Source of the DNA: Loktanella sp. S4079
GTDB taxonomy: Bacteria; Pseudomonadota; Alphaproteobacteria; Rhodobacterales; Rhodobacteraceae
Assembly: GCF_000967725.1 (NCBI RefSeq)
Contig: NZ_JXYE01000002.1
Span: forward strand, 372,001-436,000
Direction: 5' to 3'
Length of the DNA stretch: 64,000 nucleotides
The number at the start of each line of letters is the position of its first letter. Position 1 is the stretch's first letter. Below are positions 54,958 to 62,876 of this stretch, in pieces. Made by a program: the position numbers and the translations under genes. The notes beneath the pieces are model-generated. The model was given only the letters and a program-made list of their open reading frames with translations. It ran no database searches and was not told the DNA's origin.

Positions 54958-55148
54958 GGTCTTTATCCTTAAATTGTTCCATTGAGGTGGTCTGTAAAGT
55001 AGACTGCTAAGCGGGTCTCTTCAACCCGCAAAACTGCGCTCAGGGGTCAGATTTTCCCCGTGTTTTCTACTTCACCTTGTTTCAGCCTTCTGACATATCC
55101 GCATTGAGGGCCGAAGCGCCTGACAAAAAGATCTGAAAGGATAAAACA

Positions 55149-55979
55149 ATGAGAGCAATTGCCATTTTGGTTATTGTCGCCGTACTTGGTTTTTTTGGTT
55201 ATCAATATACTGCCAAAGGCCGTGGACCAGCAGAAGCTGTCGGCGTTCTGACTGGTGCAACTGCTGCTGCTGAACAAGCCGCTGCAGAAGCTGCGGCAGC
55301 ACAAGCAGCAGCCGAAGCTGCCGCTGCAGAGGCCGAGGCACAAGCCGCTGCCGAAGCAGAAGCCGCTGCCCAAGCCGCTGCCGAAGCAGAAGCCGCTGCC
55401 CAAGCTGCTGCAGAAGCAGAAGCTGCAGCACAAGCTGAGGCAGAAGCAGCCGCCGTCGCTGAAGCCGAAGCTCAAGCCGCGATTGAAGCTGCAGCAGCAG
55501 AGGCCGAAGCCGCTGCCGCCGCTGAACTGGATGCCGCGCGGGCCGCTGCCGAAGAAGAAGCCGCCGCAATTGCCGCCGCTGCCGAAGCTGAAGCACAAGC
55601 CGCTGAGGCGGCAGCGCAAGAAGCCGCAGCAGAGGCTGCCGCCGCTGCTGAAGCCGCAGAAGCTGAAGTTGCAGAAGAAGCGGCTGCTGTCGCAGAGGAA
55701 GCAACCGAAGCTGCCGAAGAGGTCGCTGAAGAAGCCGCCGCCGTGGCAGAAGAAGCCGCTGCTGAAGCTGACACTGCTGCGGATAGCGCCATGGGTGCCG
55801 TTGCTGAGCTGTTGACCACCGATGGTTTTGACTCAGACAAAGTGATGGAGCTTGTCGAGGGTTCTGATCTGTCTGTTCTGCAAAAGACCACAATCACTTC
55901 AGCACTGAACGCAGCGAAAGATAACCCAGAGCTGCTAGAAGCCGCATTGGAGCAGCTGAAAGGCATGCTGGGCATGTAA
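55149..55979 (+). CDS. Ala/Glu-rich membrane-anchored repeat protein
   Basis: The 276-residue protein has one N-terminal membrane helix (IAILVIVAVLGFFGYQY), then about 170 residues of Ala, Glu and Gln repeats (AEAEAAAQAA and variants) that should form a long helix or coiled coil, and a C-terminal ~55-residue conserved-looking domain (FDSDKVMELVEGSDLSVLQ). It resembles TolA-like spacer proteins. The DNA carries exact 30-bp repeats. Function unknown; a periplasmic spanning role is inference. Confidence 0.8.
   Translation: MRAIAILVIVAVLGFFGYQYTAKGRGPAEAVGVLTGATAAAEQAAAEAAAAQAAAEAAAAEAEAQAAAEAEAAAQAAAEAEAAAQAAAEAEAAAQAEAEAAAVAEAEAQAAIEAAAAEAEAAAAAELDAARAAAEEEAAAIAAAAEAEAQAAEAAAQEAAAEAAAAAEAAEAEVAEEAAAVAEEATEAAEEVAEEAAAVAEEAAAEADTAADSAMGAVAELLTTDGFDSDKVMELVEGSDLSVLQKTTITSALNAAKDNPELLEAALEQLKGMLGM
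55341..55430 (+). repeat. 30-bp tandem repeat inside the Ala/Glu-rich gene
   Basis: Two identical 30-bp units (55341-55370 and 55371-55400) are followed by a third, degenerate unit (55401-55430). Each unit encodes ten residues, roughly QAAAEAEAAA. Exact repeats suggest recent slippage or expansion. Confidence 0.85.
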
Positions 55980-55995
55980 GCCCCTATACATAAAA

Positions 55996-56034
55996 CAAAA
56001 AGGGCCGCATCATCACTGACGCGGCCCTTTTTTA
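55996..56034. terminator. Bidirectional terminator between convergent genes
   Basis: AGGGCCGC (56001-56008) and GCGGCCCT (56021-56028) form a strong stem, flanked by an A-run before and a T-run after, so it can stop transcription from both sides. Confidence 0.85.
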
Positions 56035-56048
56035 TTCTGTGGATTTAC

Positions 56049-56897
56049 TTAGCCGACAAAGGCTTTTTCAATCACGAATTCACCTGGTTCAGAGTTCGCA
56101 CCCTCTTTGAGACCAGCCTTTTCCAGCAGTTCTTTGATGTCGAGGTTAAAAGCCAACGAACCACAGACCATCGCGCGATCTGTTGCTGGATCAATTGCAG
56201 GAATCTCGAGATCGCTGAACAGTTCACCGTTTTCGATCAGCGTCGTGATGCGGCCCATTTTTGGGCTCTCTTCACGAGTGGTTGTTGGGTAGTATTTGAT
56301 TTTCTTCCAGAAACCTTCGCCGATCACTTCGTTGAGCAGCTCATCCGTTTTCAGACCTTCGATCAGATCACGACCATAGGTCAGTTCGGCGACCTCACGG
56401 CAGGTATGGGTGATGATGATCTCATCGTAGTCTTCGTAGGTTTGCGGTTCACGCAGCAAGCTGGCGAAAGGTGCAAAACCTGTCCCGGTCGAGAAGAAAT
56501 ACAGGCGTTTGCCGGGCAAAAGCGCGTCGTGGACCAATGTGCCAACCGGCTTGGGGCGGAGGATGATCTGATCGCCCACTTTTACGTGCTGAAGCTTTGA
56601 AGTCAGCGGCCCGTCTTGGACTTTGATCGAATAGAACTCCATCTCTTCGTCCCAAGACGGGGATGCGATGGAATATGCGCGCAGCAAGGGGCGTTGTTTG
56701 CCAGTCTTGGGGTCAGGGTCGCCCATCAGGCCGATCATGACGAACTCGCCAGAACGGAACCGCAATGATGCAGGGCGCGTGACGCGGAAAGAGAACAGGC
56801 TATCGGTGTAGTGCTTAACTTCGGTAACAGTCTGCGCATCAGGCAAGACAGGTACGGCTTTGGCAGGTGTGTCAGTCACTGGTGTTTGCTCAGTCAT
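56049..56897 (-). CDS. fpr: Ferredoxin-NADP+ reductase
   Basis: The 282-residue flavoenzyme moves electrons between NADPH and ferredoxin or flavodoxin. The FAD motif LLRAYSIASP (RxYS) and NADP motif FSTGTGFAPFASLLRE are present. It follows the DUF934/sulfite-reductase operon on the same strand after 67 nt, so it probably supplies the electrons for sulfite reduction. Confidence 0.94.
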   Translation of the reverse strand: MTEQTPVTDTPAKAVPVLPDAQTVTEVKHYTDSLFSFRVTRPASLRFRSGEFVMIGLMGDPDPKTGKQRPLLRAYSIASPSWDEEMEFYSIKVQDGPLTSKLQHVKVGDQIILRPKPVGTLVHDALLPGKRLYFFSTGTGFAPFASLLREPQTYEDYDEIIITHTCREVAELTYGRDLIEGLKTDELLNEVIGEGFWKKIKYYPTTTREESPKMGRITTLIENGELFSDLEIPAIDPATDRAMVCGSLAFNLDIKELLEKAGLKEGANSEPGEFVIEKAFVG

Positions 56898-56964
56898 AAT
56901 GTGAATTGGCGGCCCGTTTGGCCGCCCTCCGGTCTAGTCGTTTATCTGGGTCAGGGAAGGGGGC

Positions 56965-57372
56965 TTATCCGCGCACCCGTGCTTGGTAGTCGTGGCTTTG
57001 CCATTTCGCACGGAAGAGCCATTGGTTTTCGGGCTGGCGGGCGGCTAGCGTTTCGTCGATTTCGACCTCGTCAAAACCGGACCGACGCGCCATGGCGTAT
57101 TGGTCGGCAATCACGTGGCCTTTTGCGCGCAGACGTCCTTTGAAGCCTGCACGACGCAGCATCGCCGCAAGCGTAAAGCCACGGCCATCTGCGAATGAGG
57201 GAAAGTCGATACGGATCATTGGGGCGTTCGTCAGTTGCGCCAATGTCTCTGGTGCCGTGTCGGACGGCAGATCAATGCAATAGTCGCCAGTGGTTGGCGC
57301 GTCTTCGCGGGCAACAAAACCATTGGTCCAATCGTCGGTGCCAAACCCGCTATCTGTTACGATGACGCTCAT
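56965..57372 (-). CDS. DUF934-family protein of the sulfite-reduction operon
   Basis: The 135-residue protein is of the DUF934 family: PSFADGRGFTLAAMLRRAGFKG and the end QYAMARRSGFDEVEI are typical. It is encoded downstream of sulfite reductase in many proteobacteria and may help electron delivery; its exact role is not established. Start ATG 57372 overlaps the stop of the small upstream gene (ATGA). Confidence 0.88.
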   Translation of the reverse strand: MSVIVTDSGFGTDDWTNGFVAREDAPTTGDYCIDLPSDTAPETLAQLTNAPMIRIDFPSFADGRGFTLAAMLRRAGFKGRLRAKGHVIADQYAMARRSGFDEVEIDETLAARQPENQWLFRAKWQSHDYQARVRG

Positions 57373-57548
57373 GTTGCAATTCCTTTGGGTGCCTGTTTCG
57401 CCCAAGCGAAAGAGGGGCCGTTTACTGTTTCATTCATCTTATGTGCCCAAAGCGGCCGGTTTGTGACGGCTTTGGGTTGTGGTGCGATAAGGGTCGAATC
57501 TGCATGCCGTGCGTTGGGGCCTGCAAATCCGGCAGTCTTACGCTGCAT
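57369..57548 (-). CDS. Small protein (59 residues) where cysH would be expected
   Basis: An ATG at 57548 overlaps the sulfite reductase stop by 11 nt, and its stop overlaps the DUF934 start by 4 nt (ATGA), giving a 59-residue protein. The coupling at both ends argues for translation. It has no recognisable domain; it contains Trp and Pro-Gln-Pro segments and one Met in the middle. In related operons the gene for PAPS reductase sits at this place; no cysH motif is visible here. Confidence 0.55.
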   Translation of the reverse strand: MQRKTAGFAGPNARHADSTLIAPQPKAVTNRPLWAHKMNETVNGPSFAWAKQAPKGIAT

Positions 57549-59211
57549 TCGCTTTATCCTCGGCAGGGGGATAAAGGATTGCTTTAAAGGGTTCCATCCC
57601 CAGCCGACGGAAGGCTTGCAGGAATGTCTCGTCTTCGTTTTCACGTAGCTTCATGTAGCCAGTGATGAGCCGCTCAATCGCAGGGACGATATCGTCAGCA
57701 CTAAAGCCGGGGCCAGCACGGGTGCCGATCGCTGTCGTTTCGGTGCCGTCACCACCAAGCGTGATTTGGTAGTTTTCAACGCCTGCGCGATCCAATCCCA
57801 GAATGCCGATATGCCCAACGTGGTGGTGTCCACATGCGTTGATGCAGCCCGAGATTTTGATCTTAAGCTCGCCGATCTCATGTTCGATCTTGAGCTCTTC
57901 GAAACGGGTCGCGATTTCTTGGGCGATTGGGATCGAACGCGCTGTTGCCAAGGCACAGTAATCCATACCGGGGCAGGCGATGATGTCACTGACCAAGCCG
58001 ATGTTGGCTGTCGCCAAATCTGCCTCGCGTAGTGCTGCATAGACAGCAGGCAGGTCGGCCTTGTGCACATGTGGCAAGATCACGTTTTGCTCGTGACTGA
58101 TGCGCAATTCGCCGTGGCCGTATTGTTCTGCGATATCCGCCATCGCTCGCATCTGATCCGAAGTCGCATCACCCGGTGTTTGACCGTGTTTTTTGACGCT
58201 GATGGATACGATTGCATAACCCGGCGCCTTATGTGCCGACAGGTTTGTGTCAGACCATGATTTGAATGCGGGATTGGCAAGGCGCGCGGCCTCATATGCA
58301 TCAACTGATTTTTCAACATAGGCAGGCGGCGCGAATGCTGCTTCGATGGATGTCAGCAGTTCCTGATCAAAACCGGTAAAGCCCTGACGGATCGCCTCAA
58401 AACGTTCTTCGACAAGCTGTTGCATTGTCTCGAGGCCGTTCTCGTGGACCGTAATTTTGATCCGCGCTTTGTATTTGTTGTCGCGGCGACCCAGAAGGTT
58501 ATAAACGCTGACGATAGCCTCGCAATACGGCAGCAGGTCTTCTTTGGGTAGGAAATCACGGATGACCTTGCCGACCATTGGTGTCCGGCCCAAACCACCG
58601 CCAACGATGATCTCGTAGCCTGCGACGCCATCGGCATTGCGCACCATGCGGACGCCAATGTCGTGGGCGCGTGTCACGGCGCGATCATGCTCTGAACCGC
58701 TGACTGCGATCTTGAACTTACGTGGCAGGAATTGGAACTCTGGGTGATCTGTCGACCACTGGCGCAACAATTCTGCAACCGGACGTGGGTCTTCGATTTC
58801 ATCGGCAGAAGCGCCCGCGAAATGGTCAGCCGTCACGTTACGGATCGTGTTTCCCGAAGTTTGCAGCGCGTGCATTCCAACGTCAGCCAAAGCCTCGAGA
58901 ATGTCAGGCACATCGCCAAGTTTCGGCCAGTTGTATTGGATGTTTTGGCGCGTGGTAAAGTGGCCATAGCCCTTGTCCCAGCGATCAGCGATATAGGCCA
59001 GCTGGCGCATCTGCGACGGGTTCAGCGTACCATAAGGCACCGCGACGCGCAGCATGTAGGCGTGCAACTGCAGATACAGCCCGTTCATCAACCGTAGTGG
59101 CTTGAACTCGTCTTCGGTTAGCGATCCGTCGATACGGCGCTCTACTTGACCGCGGAACTGTGCGACACGCTCGCGGACAAATGCTTCGTCAAAATCGTTG
59201 TATACGTACAT
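57538..59211 (-). CDS. cysI: Ferredoxin-type nitrite/sulfite reductase (CysI-like)
   Basis: The 557-residue sirohaem enzyme reduces sulfite to sulfide (or nitrite to ammonia). The cluster-binding cysteines are CPGMDYC (C-x5-C) and GCINACGHHH (C-x3-C). Gene context (cysG, DUF2849, DUF934, fpr) favours sulfite reduction. The start MYVYNDFDEAFVRERV is typical. Confidence 0.93.
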   Translation of the reverse strand: MYVYNDFDEAFVRERVAQFRGQVERRIDGSLTEDEFKPLRLMNGLYLQLHAYMLRVAVPYGTLNPSQMRQLAYIADRWDKGYGHFTTRQNIQYNWPKLGDVPDILEALADVGMHALQTSGNTIRNVTADHFAGASADEIEDPRPVAELLRQWSTDHPEFQFLPRKFKIAVSGSEHDRAVTRAHDIGVRMVRNADGVAGYEIIVGGGLGRTPMVGKVIRDFLPKEDLLPYCEAIVSVYNLLGRRDNKYKARIKITVHENGLETMQQLVEERFEAIRQGFTGFDQELLTSIEAAFAPPAYVEKSVDAYEAARLANPAFKSWSDTNLSAHKAPGYAIVSISVKKHGQTPGDATSDQMRAMADIAEQYGHGELRISHEQNVILPHVHKADLPAVYAALREADLATANIGLVSDIIACPGMDYCALATARSIPIAQEIATRFEELKIEHEIGELKIKISGCINACGHHHVGHIGILGLDRAGVENYQITLGGDGTETTAIGTRAGPGFSADDIVPAIERLITGYMKLRENEDETFLQAFRRLGMEPFKAILYPPAEDKANAA

Positions 59212-59273
59212 CTGGTCTTTTCCTTCGCGTTACAGGCGGCCCGTAACGTCGTGGGTTGAGGGTAGGTCGCGGA

Positions 59274-59585
59274 TCAGGTCCGAGACGCGTTGTCTGCTTG
59301 TTTGCCGTGGGCATAATTCGAAGGACCGCGCGTGCGGAACTCTTCACGGAAATGGGTTGGCTCTGGACCGTTTGGTCCGGCTTTGGCGTCGGCAAGGTAG
59401 GCGCCTGCGATTTCGCTTTGACGCGACTGTGCCTCAAGCAGGCGCAGATCGGCATGTGCCTCATCGGTGATCAATTCGGCATCGGCCATGTTAGGGCTCC
59501 ATGTGTCGTCGGCTGTAAACCAGACGGCATCACCCTCAAGCAAAGCATTTGCGGTGATAACTTTGGGGGTAAAAGCACGAGGCAT
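59274..59585 (-). CDS. DUF2849-family protein
   Basis: The 103-residue protein is of the DUF2849 family (KVITANALLEGDAVWFTADDTW), found beside sirohaem synthase and sulfite reductase in alphaproteobacteria. No catalytic motif is known to me. Its start overlaps the cysG stop, consistent with one operon. Confidence 0.9.
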   Translation of the reverse strand: MPRAFTPKVITANALLEGDAVWFTADDTWSPNMADAELITDEAHADLRLLEAQSRQSEIAGAYLADAKAGPNGPEPTHFREEFRTRGPSNYAHGKQADNASRT

Positions 59586-60976
59586 TATGCGAACTCCTTG
59601 AGCGTGAGCGATTGCGCAACGGCGTCGCGCGGGGCGAGGCCGTAAAATGTGATGACAGGACCTGCCAGATCGGCTTTGGTCATGGTTGGCTCCAATTCGA
59701 CCAATGTGGTCGCAATGATACGTTGGTCGGCACGGCTTACGTTTTCAATGATAGTGACCGGTGTAGCAGGGTTTGCGCCGTGCATTAGCAGCCGACCTTG
59801 CAAAAAACGAGCAGATTTTTTGCCCATGTAGATCGCGGCAACCTCTCCGGGGGCGGCGAGCACCTTCCAATCGTGGTCGGCGAATCCTTTGGTGTCATGG
59901 CCCGTGATCAAGCGCACTGCCGAATTGCGGTTCCGTTTTGTCAGGCTCTGCCCGATGTTTGCAACGGCCGCAGAGGCAGCGGTAATGCCGGGAATGACAC
60001 GATATTGGATGTCGGCGTCGATCAAGGCATCGATTTCTTCGTCAAGGCGACCAAATACAGTCGGATCGCCGGATTTTAGGCGCACCACGTGATGCCCCTT
60101 TTGGGCGTGGCGCACCAAAAGCGCGTTGATATCTTCTTGCGCAGTGGCAGGGCCAAATCCCGTCTTGCCAGCATCGATGATAATCGCTTCGCGACGCGCG
60201 AGCTCTAGGATTTCGCCTGAAACCAAACGGTCGTGGATCACGACATCTGCGCGATGCAGCGCATTGCGTGCCTTTAGCGTCAAAAGCTCTGGGTCGCCGG
60301 GACCTGCACCGACCAAATCGACATGGCCCTGCGTATCCTGTGACATGATTTGCTGATCTAGCAGCGTTTCCAATGTTGGAACGACCGCATCCTCACCGCC
60401 GCGTTCGAGCGCACGTGGCCCCGCCGAAAAATAAAAGTCAGACCAAAACGTGCGGCGTTTACGCCCCATTGGCAATACATCAACCGCGTGACGAAAGCCT
60501 TTGCCGATCCGTGCAAGCATTCCCAAAGATTGGGGTAGGCGTTCTTCTAAATCCGACTTGATCGCGCGTGCTAAAACGGGCGCTGCGCCCTCGGTGCCAA
60601 TTGCTACAGTTACGGGATCACGGTCAACAATCGCAGGGGTGATAAATTGGCTGTCATGCAAGTTGTCGACGATATTGACTAAAGCGCCTTCTGCGCGGGC
60701 AATTGCCGCAACACGCGCATCTTCGTCATCATCCTCATTCGCCGCATAAAAAAGAGCAGCACCCGCTACATCGCCATCGCGCAACGGGCGCGAGACGATA
60801 TCCAGTTTACCCTGAATGGCCCATTCGGTGATCTCTGGCGCGACGTGTTCCGCAAATACGGTCAGCTTTGCTTCGGTCTTCATCAGCAGGCGCAGCTTTG
60901 CCATAGCCGCATCGCCGCCGCCCGAAAGGACGATGGACTGACCAGCAACGGCAAGAAAAATTGGAAAGTGCTGCAT
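59585..60976 (-). CDS. cysG: Sirohaem synthase (fused precorrin-2 dehydrogenase/ferrochelatase and uroporphyrinogen methyltransferase)
   Basis: The 463-residue enzyme makes the sirohaem of the sulfite reductase. The NAD-binding N-terminal domain has LSGGGDAAMAKLRLL; the SAM methyltransferase half has VGAGPGDPELLTLKA and VIPGITAASAA. It is the first gene of the operon and divergent from the Lrp-like gene. Confidence 0.96.
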   Translation of the reverse strand: MQHFPIFLAVAGQSIVLSGGGDAAMAKLRLLMKTEAKLTVFAEHVAPEITEWAIQGKLDIVSRPLRDGDVAGAALFYAANEDDDEDARVAAIARAEGALVNIVDNLHDSQFITPAIVDRDPVTVAIGTEGAAPVLARAIKSDLEERLPQSLGMLARIGKGFRHAVDVLPMGRKRRTFWSDFYFSAGPRALERGGEDAVVPTLETLLDQQIMSQDTQGHVDLVGAGPGDPELLTLKARNALHRADVVIHDRLVSGEILELARREAIIIDAGKTGFGPATAQEDINALLVRHAQKGHHVVRLKSGDPTVFGRLDEEIDALIDADIQYRVIPGITAASAAVANIGQSLTKRNRNSAVRLITGHDTKGFADHDWKVLAAPGEVAAIYMGKKSARFLQGRLLMHGANPATPVTIIENVSRADQRIIATTLVELEPTMTKADLAGPVITFYGLAPRDAVAQSLTLKEFA

Positions 60977-61111
60977 AGCGGACCTCTGATTTCTTGGGTT
61001 TAATATAGAATATCGTTCTGCTATTTGCTTCCCCTAGGGGGCAGTTAAGGAAAGATGTTCTGGTTGCCCGGGATTTAGGACCACGCGTCCTAAGAATGCG
61101 GAGAAATGAGA

Positions 61112-61573
61112 ATGTCGGTACGGATTGACGCGACAGACCGGAAAATTTTGGCAGCATTGCAGGCCGACGCGGCGCAGTCGTTGGATGAAATTGCCAAGAA
61201 CGTCGGCTCTTCTAAGACCCCGGTGTGGAATCGTATCCGCAAGATGCGTGAGGCAGGCATTATTGGCCCACAGACCGTTTTGCTGGACGCAGAGGCACTT
61301 GGGTTTGAGGCCTGTTTTTTCGTACTGATCCGGACGTCCGAACATGACGCAGCATGGCAGGCCAAATTCCTCAAAGCCCTGAAATCACGCCCCGAAGTGC
61401 AAGAGGCACACCGGCTAGCAGGGGACATTGATTACATCCTCAAGGTACGTGTGAAAAACGCCCGCGCCTACGACACATTCTATCAGGCGCTGATTTCAGA
61501 GGTAAAGGTGCACAACGTCACCGCGCTACTGTCGATGGAAGAGATCAAATCGACCGTAGCGCTGCCGCTTTAG
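61112..61573 (+). CDS. Lrp/AsnC-family regulator divergent from the sulfite-reduction operon
   Basis: The 153-residue protein has an N-terminal helix-turn-helix (DRKILAALQADAAQSLDEIAK, SSKTPVWNRIRKM) and a C-terminal RAM-like domain (VQEAHRLAGDIDYILKV). Its position suggests control of cysG and the genes after it in response to an amino acid such as cysteine or its precursors, which is inferred. ATG 61112 is preferred to ATG 61106. Confidence 0.88.
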   Translation: MSVRIDATDRKILAALQADAAQSLDEIAKNVGSSKTPVWNRIRKMREAGIIGPQTVLLDAEALGFEACFFVLIRTSEHDAAWQAKFLKALKSRPEVQEAHRLAGDIDYILKVRVKNARAYDTFYQALISEVKVHNVTALLSMEEIKSTVALPL

Positions 61574-62030
61574 GTGCGTTTCTAGCATTTAAGCTATATC
61601 AACGGTGGTCGCTCACGAAGCTGCGGCTTTCAGCACCTCCTAGATGGCTGAGCCATCCGACTGTGACTCTAACGCGGACCAAATAACCAGGCACAATGGC
61701 GGCTAAGTAAGACTGTGGTCGGAGCGATGAATTTGGTTAATTCTGCGCATACCTAGCTGTACTAAAAAGTTGGGTTAGCACCTGAAAATGTGGGCAAGAC
61801 GGCGACGCAAATGCCGTAAACGCCGCCTAAAAGTACGCGTACTTACCGCGGTTGTTAATTGAACCTTGCGTCAGGTTGGATAGGGTAAACGAGCTATATG
61901 CGGAATTTGCAGTCGTCGGGGGCCATAACAGTTCAAATCTGGTTTTCATCCATTTGATAAAGTTTGACATTCGACAGTACCGCGGGCGCCCACAATTTAA
62001 GAGAAAGCGATGCTGAAGCACTCGAACCGC
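61574..62030 (+). other. Intergenic region without a supported gene (457 bp)
   Basis: It holds a small hairpin (GATGGC/GCCATC near 61643), a 14-nt palindrome AAGTACGCGTACTT at 61831-61844, and a 64-codon minus-strand opening at 61827-62021 without family resemblance. The base composition is unlike the flanking genes. It may be a decayed gene, but no homology can be claimed. Confidence 0.5.
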
Positions 62031-62807
62031 TTAATCTGTTTCCGTCGTCCGAGGAGGCGTTATAAACTGAATGCCTCCCGTGTCTTTTGATGCAGAAAGT
62101 TGCCGGAGTAACGTTTGCCGCTGCACGGGGTTTGCGAATCTTAGAATCCCATGCTCGTTTAGAACCGCGATGGTGACGGGATTGTCGAAATCCCGTTCAA
62201 GCTGAGATATCTCACGACTGTAACGCATGAGCATGAACAGTGGGGCGATGGATGCAGTGAAATGCTGCGCAATTGCTTCGGCACCATCGCCGTCGAGCAT
62301 GACGTTTATTGCCTCAAGTTGCACGATCATCTCTTCAAGTCCCAACACTAGTGGATCGTCTGAGCCGGATGGCTGTGCTGTGGTGCGGGCTTTTTCAACT
62401 GCGATTTCTAGTTCTCTTCGGTATTCTTCGGATAAAATTTCTTCCATCGATGCATCATCGTTTGTACGCAAAAGTGTTGCCATCGACGCAAGCTGTTCGG
62501 GTGTATAGATCGAAAGATAGTTTTCAGCTGATTGCGCTAGATAGTGATCAAGGAACGGCGCAACATCTTCGTCAGGGATCAAGTCAATGAACCGGTCTTC
62601 ATCAATGACCTCGATTCCAAGTCCCGAGAAGGGTCTTAAGTAGACGTTTACAAACTGTCCCTTAAGAAGGCGCTGCATCGTACTCAGCGCCGCGTGATCT
62701 AAGTCTCGTTGCGCAATATATCTTGCGTCGGACAGGGGGGTGGCCAAAATTGCCTGTCCGCTGAGCATGAACGTCACTAGCGAGAGCGTTTTGAAAATGT
62801 TGTTCAC
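62031..62807 (-). CDS. Secreted protein of unknown function
   Basis: The 258-residue predicted protein starts at GTG 62807, preceded by TGAGGT, and has a signal peptide (NIFKTLSLVTFMLSGQAILA). The mature part is largely helical and acidic, with strings of Glu, Asp and Leu (EEILSEEYRRELEIAVEKA). The pattern recalls DUF2059-type periplasmic proteins, but the match is too weak to assign. A TTG at 62837 is the alternative start. Confidence 0.65.
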   Translation of the reverse strand: MNNIFKTLSLVTFMLSGQAILATPLSDARYIAQRDLDHAALSTMQRLLKGQFVNVYLRPFSGLGIEVIDEDRFIDLIPDEDVAPFLDHYLAQSAENYLSIYTPEQLASMATLLRTNDDASMEEILSEEYRRELEIAVEKARTTAQPSGSDDPLVLGLEEMIVQLEAINVMLDGDGAEAIAQHFTASIAPLFMLMRYSREISQLERDFDNPVTIAVLNEHGILRFANPVQRQTLLRQLSASKDTGGIQFITPPRTTETD

Positions 62808-62876
62808 GTATTGATACCTCAATGAATCCAATTTCAAACTTAGGAATACTACTAAAGCTTACTAGGTTATCCAGTG

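Noticed and set aside
55341..55430. Repeated 30-bp units resembling a short CRISPR or satellite
   Set aside because: The units are adjacent without spacers and lie in frame inside a coding region.
55047..55893. Long open frames on the minus strand and other plus frame of the Ala/Glu-rich gene (Gly/Cys/Phe-, Leu/Arg/Gln- and Lys/Pro-rich)
   Set aside because: These are shadows of GC-biased repeat codons in the true gene; their composition is purely that of the repeats and no start signal or domain is present.
61827..62021. 64-codon minus-strand frame in the intergenic region
   Set aside because: No recognisable domain, no ribosome-binding site, and a composition unlike the neighbouring genes.
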